Assembly: GCA_032716605.1 (NCBI GenBank) | Contig: CM064495.1 | Location: forward strand, 43,376,896 to 43,440,895 | Reading direction: 5' to 3' | Source of the DNA: Paralithodes platypus | Lineage: Eukaryota > Arthropoda > Malacostraca > Decapoda > Lithodidae | Length of the DNA: 64,000 bases | Shown: piece after piece, positions 45,701 to 57,700 of the stretch | How the letters are laid out: every line of letters begins with the position of its first letter | Numbering within the stretch: the first letter of the stretch is position 1 | Position numbers and translations under genes: made by a program | The notes under the pieces: generated by a model | Database searches by the model: none | What the model was told of the DNA's origin: nothing | What the model saw: the letters and a program-made list of their open reading frames with translations, nothing else

Positions 45701-48700
45701 CACAGTGACCTAATTTGTATTTTTTTCTTGTTTTGGGGTATATCAATTGCATTGGGGAAAAATATATCCAGTACTGGCTGTGTACGAGTGTGTTAAAAAC
45801 TGGCAATGGGAGGGTTAGAGCAATGTTTTGAAGATTAACTTGCTCATGTAGTGATGTACACCCTATGTGGTGGATTGTGTTCTTTTATATAACTTTTGAC
45901 ACTTAAAGTAGTTTCTTTATTCATGCAGAGTTTAATAAAATTTACCAGAACGTCCCCGACTTCTCAAATTGACTAATTCCTTGAATGTGACTACAGTGCG
46001 TTGTTATGTGTGCGATTAGTTTGCTTGGGAAACAGATTAACTTGCTCATGTAGTAATGTACACCCTATGTGGTGGATTGTGTTCTTTTATTTATAAATCA
46101 TTATTTTATTTAAGCATTGTTTCCACATAGCGATTTTGATTAGTTGTGTATTTTTACTGTGTTCGTATACGTTTTGGTTTGTTTATTTTGCAAGTTTTAC
46201 ACTATAATTTCAAAATGTTATTTTATTAAGGGGAGGTTTCCACTTGAAGGATTTTTTTCTTGACCCCTTTCTAGCCCCATCGCTTTTGAGATTTTAAGAC
46301 GTTTGCCCCATTAGTTTGGTGATTTTAAGAATTTCCGCCCCATTCTGTAAATGTTAAGACCTTTCCTGCCATTTAGGTGTCGATTTTATCCTGGCGAGCG
46401 ATAGCGAGCCTGTAATTTAAGAGTAACCGGCCTTTGGCCGGGACATTTTTCTACCGAAAAATTTACAAATTTATCTTGAAAGGGGGTCAAGGGGTGACAT
46501 TTTAAGATTGTTGGAGGAGTAGGAAACAAACTAAAAACCTCCCCTTAAGCGTTATTTCCACAGCGATTTTGATTACGGTAGTTCCTTTGCGTTTATCTTG
46601 TGTCGTCCCAGTTTTGGTTTGTTTATTTTGCAAGTTTTACATTATAATTTAAAAATGCACTGTATTGTCTTGTTTAGTTTGATAGAGATAAAATGAGTGC
46701 ACAAACTTTATAGCTCATGGTTGTACAATAGCTTTTGTAACCGTTATATCTTTACTCTTCAGAATTACCTCAAACGGGAAGTGATGGCCTTAGCGCTCCC
46801 AGTAGCGGTGAAGTTCCTCCACAAGGGCAACCGGGAGTTGAGTCGCAACATGAGTTCCTACCTCTCCCTGGCAGCTATAGAGGCAGCTGATCTTCTGGCG
46901 CTACACATACAACCTATCATCGACTCCGTGATATCAGGCAAGTTACGGTTTATGGTGTTGTTGTTGTTCCCTATGCTTCCTGGCCGAACAGCCCCGAGGG
47001 TTTACGGTGTTTGCTATCATTGTTTTTTGGTAGAGAAGTCTTTTGATTGAAACTGTAATTAGAGGACAGGTTTAATTCATATCTGTAGATTGTATGGTGA
47101 CCTATATATGTACAGTCGACCCTCGATTTAACGGACCCCGATATAACGGATTTCGGATTTAACGGACTCTGTCCGTAGCTGGACAATGGACCCAGCAACG
47201 GACAAAGTCTGTTGCTCGAAAAAAAGTCCGGTAATTGGCTGGCGCGGCGCACCATTTTCCCGGCAAACCCCTGTACAGCTCTCTTTCTATCTATCTATCT
47301 CTCTAATGCATCTACCTAACTCCCTTATACATTAACATAACTATTTCTTATTTGGTCTTTTTTTAATCTATGAATCATTTCTAATACGATGGAATTGAAA
47401 ACAAAATTACCCTTCTAACACACAAATAATAAAATTAAAACGAGAGTAAATAAAAATGTCTCCTTTGTCTTTCAGAAACATAAGTCCGTCTCATATATGT
47501 TAGTATTTTATCGCTCGCTCGCCCCTAGCCACTCTCTCTCTATCTATTTATCTCTCTAATGCATCTACCTAACTCCCTTATACATTAACATAACTGTCTA
47601 TTTGGACTTTTTGTAATCTTTGAATAATTTCTAATGCGATGGAATATAGAGACCAAATAACACACTTTTAAGTGTGTTCAATAGTTTTGCATTATCAATA
47701 GGGTTTAGCACAAGGCTTATCAACATTATCACAGTAACGGGGTCGGGGTTGAGGCCGGGACGGGGAGGGGAGGGAGTAGGCCTACAGCGGCGGGGATATC
47801 CTTTTTTTTTTTTTTTTCATGTGAAATTTATCATACCAATGACAAATACGACCTTTATTATGTTTTCAGGGACAGTACAGCACAATGTGCAATATGTTTA
47901 CAAGGAAAGACATAAAAACACCCGGAAAGTTAAAAATCTTAATTTTCGAGGCGTATTAGGGCTAAATCTGCGATTTTCGAGAGCGATTTTCCAGTAAGGG
48001 ACATTTTCTAGTAACGGACACCGTTTCCCCCCTATTAGTCCGTTAAATTGAGGGTCGACTGTATGTATATATGTATGTACGGTATATACTCTGGCACTTA
48101 CCCCAGTTTTCCTTTTATTATTATTTTTTTATGGGGGTGGCCGACTCGCGTATGGTGACCTGTTATTATTTATTAATTTATTGTTATTAGTGAGGACTTA
48201 ACCTAATGATCGTCTCGTCTCCTACAGGCAACTATGCACTCTCCCGTGTGCTGCCCCAAATTTACGCAGTGAAGAAGGAACCAATCCATGACCATGTGAT
48301 GACGCTGGTCTCCCTCTTGCCCCAGTGTGATACCAACGAGAAACTGGGACTGCTCATGCTCTTCTCTCTCGTAGCTAAGAACAGACCCGCGGTAAGTTGA
48401 TTGTGTTCTTTTAGTAAGCGTTATTTCCACATAGCGATTTTGATAAGTTATTTTACCTTTATCTTGTATCGTCCCAGTTTTGGTTTGCTTAGTTTGCAAG
48501 TTTTACATTTTAATTTATTTCAAATATTTATTTTGCTAAAGCGTTGTTTCCACATAGCGATTTTGATTAGTTCTTTTGCCTTTATATTGTCTTATCCTCG
48601 TTTTAGTTTGTTTAGTTTGCAAGTTTTACATTATAATAGTTCTGATTCTTGATTGGTAGGATCAGGTCGGGTTTATTTACACTGCATGAAGCTCAGTACT

Positions 48701-51700
48701 GCTCAGATTCTTTTATTTTGGTTAGGAGAGAGTTATATAATTACTCTGATGGATTAAACCTTGGTTAGGCTATAGTATATGAAGTAATATCGTTCTTAAC
48801 ACTAATAACCCCCAAATGAAATTAATTAAACCATGTGATCCTCCCGGGATTCGAACCCATGACACCATGAATAGGTAAAGATAATTTTGACTATGAACTT
48901 GGTAAATTTATATGTAAAATTTACCAACCATTATGAACTTGGTAAAAATATATGTAAAATTTACTAACCAAACAAAAAAATACAGGAACTGCACAGTGTA
49001 AAGACAATATAACTTATCAAAGTCACTGTGGAGATAACGCATTGAAGATTTAGCAAAACAATATTAAGAAATATAAATAGCCTACACAAAACCACTACAT
49101 AGAATGCACATCACTATAGGTCTATGAGTAAATATCTTGATTAAATAACTTATTACATTTTAGCTTGTTGAGTTGACATACTGTATAAATGAGTGTTAAA
49201 GTCATAATTTTTCTCTATTATTCCAGCTTCTAGAGCCATCACTGCCACAGCTGGTAGAATGCCTTAGTTTGAGTGCCACATCACTGGCAACACTACAGAT
49301 TTTCGTGGAGCTATGTTCTTGGCGACCCCATCCATTCTCGGAGCATGTTAACCGCTTGAAGAGGATCGTTGAGGAACAGCCTAAATGTCTGGCACTGGCT
49401 CTGCAGGTACTGTATGCTATAATGGGTTTTATTTCAACTGATGGTAAATTGAATCCCTTAGCAGCTAATTTCTCGATACTTAATGGAAAAAATATGAAAC
49501 CACTATGTCTCTGCTTCATATTCAGAGCAAGTTTATATAATTAGCACCATATGTCTCTACAAAATCTTCAAAATAACGGAGAAATCTTGATAGAAACTTT
49601 GCAATTTACCATCGGTTGAAAAGAAACAGGGTATAGTTATATTTGTCACTGTTTTTAAGTCACTATTATAGTTATTATGCACCATCTAACTCTTGAAGAC
49701 TAAATGCTGATTGTCTAGAAAATTTCCAGTGTATTGCTTCCCTTTAGCTGGCCACTGGTTGTTATCCATTTTGCCTGTTTGCTCCCCTCAGCATTCCATA
49801 GTACAGTGAACTCCCTTTTATCCAAAATTCAAATATACAAAAATGTCAGTCAACCAAAGTGTTTGCTATCCATATTTGTCACTAGTTTTCACTTATTTAA
49901 GCCTTTCTGGGTGCTTAATTGCATAAATTCAACCCCTCTGAAGTAGACATCCCTTGAATTAGATGATAATTTGAAGTTATAACCTAGAAATAGTTTTAAA
50001 TGCATTGGAAACAGTATACTTGTCCATTTGTACACATATTTAGCTCTATATAGAGGGTCTCTCGGATCATTCAAGAGAATCAAATACAGACTAAATAAAT
50101 TGTTACTATCAAATTCCTCTGATAGTCCTCAAGTGTTTCTAATAGCTTGTGACTAGTACTGCACTATTTGTTTTACATTGTAGAAATATCTAGTTAATGT
50201 ACCTTTCTCTAAGTTTCACACATGATCATCATGGTTCTTGGATAACTGTTGATTTTGACTGTACATAGTTCAATAAAAGTATGGTAATGTGTATTTTGTG
50301 TCGTCAGGTGATGGCAGCGGTGGGTCGCATCAGCAAAGAGAAGGGCAAGAGCTCCCTCGACTACATCGCCCAGCAGCTTCCCAAGGTTGACTCAAATAAC
50401 CTTGGTGTAGGTAAGTTGAAAATACTGTACAAGGGTAAGGTGTATGGTCATAGATGAATACTAAATGATGAGTGACAACAGATATAGGGAAATTGAGTGA
50501 GATATAACAAGAACTGATATATGGAAATCAACTAAGAGTTATAGCTAGACAAGGAAGGCTTTAATAGTGTGGCAAGAAGACATTTTAATGGTGCCTGAGA
50601 ATAGAGTAAAAACAATGTACAGTAGAGGTAAAAGATAAGGGAAAAGTAAGCAAAAGAGACTCTTCCACCTTGTTCATTTCTTTCCAGGAGCTTCCCAGGA
50701 GGAAAGAAGTCTTAAGAATTATTTTTAAAATGTTGACTAATTTGTGATTTGTGGCATTACAGTGTTGCGAGAGGTCCAGATTTTGTGCAGTCAGTATCCG
50801 GCCCTGCTTGTAGAGTCAGAGTCTCTACTGGTTGGGGTCAACAAGTGTACCGACCGCTCAAACGCCTCTGCCAGACTCTACATACAGCAGCTCAACAACG
50901 AGTACAATGAGATCAGGTACTAGATTATGTCAAATAGAGATCTATTACATTTGTGTAGGGGTGCTAGAGACCACCCGTTAAAATCTTTAGAATCAAACTG
51001 AAACATAAAGTATATTAATGTACTGTATATAGGACTACATTATTATGTTACTAATTTATGTATAGGTTTGATATACTGTATATACAAATTAGTGTATGTG
51101 GCAATTGTTTCAGGCTACTTACAGTTCGTAGAATAACCTTATAGGGGTACGATGTATCTTATATTATCTGGGAATAGGGTCCACGGTCACAGTATATAAG
51201 GTTTTATTTATACAGCAAGTTACAACTAAGAGCAAATATATATGTTTGATGAGGTTAACATACAAATATATAAGAACAATATGGCAAATAATATCTGAGG
51301 TTAAGCATATACAGTACATTATGTACGGTTGCCCACATAAGTTATATTCCTGATCGTGATTCTATGTATGAAAGTAAAATAGTATGAATGAATTGCGAGT
51401 GGTTTCTATTGATTATTATCAGTTGACTAGTCAGATGAGTTAACCACTGCATAAGAAACTACACTCACAATTCAATCATGTGCATTATATTTCTATGTAT
51501 AATATTACGGAAAGAAACAGAACATAGGTGGGCTGACAACTATACCATTGATGTACCCTTCTACCCCAGAAACACCAACGTGAATCACACCCCTGGCGGT
51601 GTGACTATCGTACGAGTGGGTGGTGGGGGTGGTGTCAATAGTGGTGGGCGGGGAGAGAGCATGCTGGTGACCTCCTCCCGTACCGACCTGACTCTTCCCT

Positions 51701-54700
51701 CCCGTGACCTGACCATCTTCCAGCCCCATTCAGTGACTGGAGGGGCCAAGTTCACCCACAAGTACCAGAAGCACAGTGACACATCCAGGAGCACCGGCAG
51801 GCTGGTCACTGCCTCCAATAGATCCATGCCTAAGCTTAATGCATGTTAGTAAACTCTATTATATTTTTTCACCAACCAACTTTACTTCCAAACTCAATTA
51901 ATGAAATCAACAAGGTTTTTAGAATTTACTGATCTCATCTTACAAAATCAGGAGTACAGTCGGCCCCGCAAGGGTGCGCACTAAAAGGGTGCGATTCTCC
52001 AACAGTGCGGCAGATGTCCGTGTGGTGCGTATAATCCAAGGGTGCAAAAAAAGCGCGAAAAAAGCAAAGCGTGCGTTTTTTTCACCCAATAACCCCTGAA
52101 AAACATGAACTAAGGAAAGAATACCTGTAAGTAGTCCCTCGTTATCGACGGGGGTTACGTTCTTAAGACTGCCGTCGATAGCAAAAACCGTCGATACCGC
52201 ATTACCGTACATTACGGTACCGTATATACACGTACAGTATCCGTGGCCTCTATCCTATGTACTTTTAAGTGTTTCCTTTACACATAACCTTACATATTAG
52301 AGTATATTGCAAATATCTATCACTGAATACATTAGAGGCCATAATATACGCAAGAGATACAAGGTTTAGGCACAAATAAGCAAGTAAAAGGCAGGTGGAC
52401 TTAGAGCTTCTGCCTTGTTTTGACAACATTAAAAATGGAGGTCGAAAGTGACGCTCCGATCGTCGGTGAATCCGGATTCACTCAAAACCTAGTCTTTAGG
52501 CTAATTATTTTTGCTCTCGTTTTCGGTGTATTTTCTTATTATTGTATGTCTTATTGTTCATCATTTAATCCACTTTTGGTTGGTATATTAGAGTAATATA
52601 AATAAACAATTAATCCGTCGATATATCAGTCGATACTCGAATCAGTCTAAAGTCAGTCGATAGTCGAATCCGTCTATGATAAAGCAATCCGTCTATAATC
52701 AAATCCGTCTATAAAAAAGCCGTCGATAGCGAGGGACTACTGTACAGTATAGAAATGTGATTAGATATTAGATAGAATATGGGTATTATACTCACTTTGG
52801 ATGGTTTATGTATGCGTGGAGGTTGGGATGTTGGTCTTACTGAGGGTCCGAGGCTCCTCAGTAAGACCAACATCCCAACCTCCACGCATACATAAACCAT
52901 CCAAAGTGAGTGTAATACCCCTATTCTATCTAATATCTAATCACATTTCTATACTGTGCAGGTATTCTTTCCTTAGTTCATGTTTTTCAGGGGTTATTGG
53001 GCGAAAAAAGGGTAAGTTTGAAGAGTCCCCGGACTACATAGTGAATTTCCCATAGGTTCTTAAGCTCCAAGGGTGCGTTTTACAAGGGTGCGCGCATGTC
53101 TCGGACTTAGGTAACCGCACCCTTGTGGGGCCCCACTGTACTGTATATGATAGTAATCTGGCAGTTAGATTTTTAAAACAAACCTGCATAGTCCATGAGG
53201 AAATCTGTTTCTGTAATGATGATTATTATAGTAGTTACAGTAAAGAGTTTATTTGTATCAAACGAAGTACTTTTAAGGGTTTTTTAGTTGTTAAATGCAT
53301 CAGTACTATACCCTGCGTGTATCCTATTCTTTTTACTCTAAATTGATTGATCATATTAATTTGAGAATGGATGTCCATCCAGCTGAATGAATCTATGATA
53401 TTAATTTTATTTGGAGTGTACTGTAAAGCTAAATTAAGCAATTAAGTCATTATGCTTATAATTTTATTGTTTACGTAGACTAAGATCAACATCAATGTTT
53501 TTGTTTATTAAAAAAAAATATAATATAATTAAAAAAGAAAAAAAAAATGGGGAATGGGCCTGAGCAGATAGATAGATAAAATGTGTATTGTAGCCACATA
53601 AGTAATCCTATACATTTTGGTTGCAGTACCTCAAAGCACTGGTAGACTGGGCTCCTCTTCCATCCAGCTGAACAAATCCATGACCCGCCTGAGTTCCTCC
53701 CATGGGCTACACATGAATCGGTCCATTACGGTGCTGGCACCTCCTTCCCGCCACTTCTCAGGCCACCTAGGACCTAGTTTGAGCCATTTGGGCCACACCA
53801 TCCCCCCCTCTTACGGGGGCTCCTCGCAGGTCGGGGGCTCACAGATTGCCGTGTCCAGGCTTCTCTCTAGTCCTCCACCCTCTGTTACTGGGATCCCTCT
53901 GGCCACGGTCTCCCCACTCCCAGGTTAGTATTGGTAGAGTTGGTACATATTGAGAGCTACTGGTTAACCGTCTTGGTGGTGTAATGGTTAGAGTGTTTAA
54001 AAATCTGTGTGTGATAACCCAGGTTCGAATTCCGGTGGATCACATATATACTTTCATTAATTTTATTGGAGGTGTTTAGTGTTGTGGTGAAATTAATAAA
54101 ATATAGATTAAGTGGCATATTGGCTGAGTTGTCCGGTCTTCACTACATGCACACAATACATATCTATGCCAAATTTTCTTGACAGGTACGGTGAGTCCGA
54201 CCAAGAGTATGAGTTCCTCGCTGGCCACCCTGCGTGAGGGAGGCGGGGAGCTGGGGGCGTCGTCTAGTATCCTGGGCAGTCCTCACCACCACCACCTCCC
54301 TCACCACCTCCCTCACCACCCTCCTCCCTCACTGACTCATTCAGACCTCCCGCAGCATTCCACCCTCCCGGCACTAGGACAACACACGCTCTCTCTCCCG
54401 CTACACTTGTCCTCCAGAGAAATTGGTTAGTAAATAGCCTATGAAAGGATGAATTAGTGATATATGGTACTATATTACAGTAAATTGTTAACCCTTTCAC
54501 ACACAGGATGCTATTTGAACCTATTCTGGGATACTTAAAATTTATATAGCCTATATATATATTTGTTGAATAATTGAAAATATTCGACAGTGCTTTTCTG
54601 GATAGGTGTCCACCATAAGTATCTCATAACATGTAAACATATTGCTCGTAGTACACGTTTTTTTTTGTACATAGTGCCACTTGTTGCCCATATATCCGTA

Positions 54701-57700
54701 TACTGTGAGGATGGACTGTATTAGGTTTGTTAATGAATAAAAACATTATGCTTTATTTATTGTAAAATTGAAAGTACCTGACATGACTTCAAGATTAATT
54801 TACTTTTCTTTCTTTGTGCCCACAGCTCCGTCCTCCCTGCCAGTGACGGGGTCCGGTATAACGGGCGTCCCTCACCTGCGGCACTCACAGTCACCTCTCT
54901 CCCTCCCCCCGACCAATAGCTCCCTCACCACTACTATCACCACCACAGCCATCACCACATCCACCACCTCTCCGTCCATCATATCACCACCAGGTAAGCA
55001 TATTGTCACCATATTCAACTACGGTACCACACAATCACTTACGCCAACAGCATGATCTACACACCTTGAGAGCCCTTTGGGAAAGCCCGATCTCGGCCAT
55101 GGTCTTCCTTAGGGACTCGGGGCTGTTCGGCCAGGCAGCCTAGGGAATGACAACAAGAACAACTACGGTATCATTAGCCACCTTTCGCACTACCGCTGCC
55201 ACCAACTCTTCCTACATCATATCATTGCCAGGTAAACTTACTCTAACCTTTTTCAACAACAGTTTGACTCTTCTCTGCTACATAGCCTAGCAGAGAAGTT
55301 TATACTTGTTCAAGTTTAGCTGTAAGTAAATTTTTTATCATTTTTGTTCTTGTGTTTTTTTTTTTTTTTTTTTTTTTAATTTATATATAGTAGAAGGTTC
55401 AACATGGGCAATGATGTAATAGACTGCCTATGTCTCAATCCTATATGGGAAATGAACCTGTGACCTTTTCATTAGTATGCATTGTATATTGCTGTACTTG
55501 TTATTACTTTAAGCATATTGCTACTTTTTGGTGTTTTGTAATGGCTAGAGTTAAGGAGTTGGAGTTGCGGAGTCAGCTGTTTGGGTGCATTGGAGCCGGA
55601 GCTGTATATACAGTATACTCTTTAAATTTGTGGTCAAAGCCTCCACAACCCTATATTAATATGTATGGTATTTGTTATTGATTGATTGCAGTATTGTATA
55701 TTTACATTTATTTTTACTTTGAAAGCATTTATAATATGTGATGATTTGCACTTCTCTTTCTTATTAGTGTACATTGTGTATTATTTGTTTATTTCCCTGA
55801 GAATATCTTCGCTATGCTATTTTTTGTATATGTTTTTGGTTACTATGAATTCTTTATTACAAGACTTAGGTGGCTTACTGTATTTGTATTACTTTGTTAA
55901 TATGTGATTATGTGTGTTCCAATGGATTATTTTTATTTGTGTCTCCTTTGCATATATACTAGTATTATATTATGTATGTATCTGTACTTTATGATGTTTT
56001 CCAGTGGTTGTTTGTGACTTAGTAATGAAGAGTCACCTACTTTTTTTGATGTACTGTTAACATGTCAATCTCTCATGTTTATTCCTCCCTCTCATTTAGA
56101 TTATGATGCCTCTTTCCCATTTATTGAGGTAATGGAGAGTCACGTACTGTAAGTATTTTTCGCAGGAAGTATTCTGGTCTGCCACTCTGCCAGGTTTTGA
56201 ATTCAAGGTTTGTAGGAGTTCAGCCAAATATTATTGTGTGCATACTTTGTTCACAATGCAATTGTACCCAAAAATGTTACCAGAATGAAAACTAGGAGTA
56301 AGTTTGTTGAAAGTTATCTCAGGGTAGAGGACTTTGATTAAGAATTGCAAGGGACCATTCACGTGGAAAGTTGTAAACATTAAATAGGTTATGAAGCGTT
56401 GATGAAAAAAGTTGGCGATGGAATATTATTGGGAAAATCACATGCTTACTTTCATTAATTTCTCTGGGAGGTGTTTGGTGTTGGAGTGAAATTATTAAAT
56501 ATAAATAATGCTTGTGCGAGTCTGCCTTCTTGATTGTCTATGGGCATGTTTGTTGTTCCAGGGAGTAGTGCGTCGAGTGGAGTTGGTCTGACGGGGCGCT
56601 CTAACACCACCCTCACCCACATCATCCATGACCCTGCCTCTACCACCAGCACCACCAATGCCTGTACTCAGGTACTTACAGATTTCAGTTTGTTGGGGAA
56701 TCTACAGACACTCTTAGTTAGCATGATAAGATAGGATTGGGACAGTTATTTCTAGTGATGCTGCCTGAGTGTTTTCCATTTTTTTTTATTTGCCTGGAAA
56801 CTGATCTCAAGGTGCACCACCCCCAGAAAAAAAAAAAAAAATGGGGAATGGGCCTGAATAAATAGATACAAAATATATAGATAGTGTCTGAGGATACTTG
56901 TTCTTAGTCTGAAAGCAGGGGTTTTTACTGGAATTTAGTTCACACTTGTTTAGTTATATATTTTATTGAAAAATATACTATTTTGGGTATTCTGCAGAAC
57001 AACTCGATTACGGGATTCCTGTCTCATGGAATTATTATTTTTCGCTCTTACCTTACTCAGGGGACCTTAGTGATGTGCGGATAAGGGCTACTTTTCTTAT
57101 TTTGTCAATTTGATTTTCACTCCCCTATAACATTATCAGAGTTATTTTTGTACTGCCAGTCCAGGACACTATGTTTACATTCTAGCCTCCTTGGAGGCTC
57201 CTCCCTGATGTTTAGTAGCCAATCAGAGTGGAGCTTCACCTACAAAAAGTCAGTACATTTTTATTGGTACTTTCCTGTTATCGACAGCCAAAGCTGAAGA
57301 TTGCAGAGTAAACACCATAGACTTTATCCCATCAATGTTTTTATAGTTTTAATACACAATTAGCGGGGATGTGGGGGCGGCAGCCCCCACCCATAATACT
57401 AGGATAGGGTAGGCAAGGTTGTTAGGTTAGGCTAATGTCTTTTTAAAGTTGACTAAATCGAGTAAACTCTTAGATTGTTTGGGTATCTGAATTTCAATTA
57501 ACAATGCAAATGCTGATAAATAGTGCTTTCCTCACTCTCTAACAATATCATTCAGACTTACTAACCATTAAAATACACAAATAAAATAAATAAAACCTAA
57601 AGTAACAGGAGTAGTAGTTATGCAGAATTACCACTATTTTCATTGTAATGTAGATTTTTAAAGATGCCATTTTCTTTTCCTTTTCAGAGAATAAGTGTGT

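Noticed and set aside
46938..46943. GT donor at 46942 for melted exon 4
   Set aside because: It adds four bases and breaks the frame with exon 5. The GC donor at 46938 fits both consensus and frame.
53968..54045. Functional tRNA gene
   Set aside because: A- and B-box-like motifs are present, but acceptor and anticodon arms do not pair. It is a tRNA-derived SINE head.
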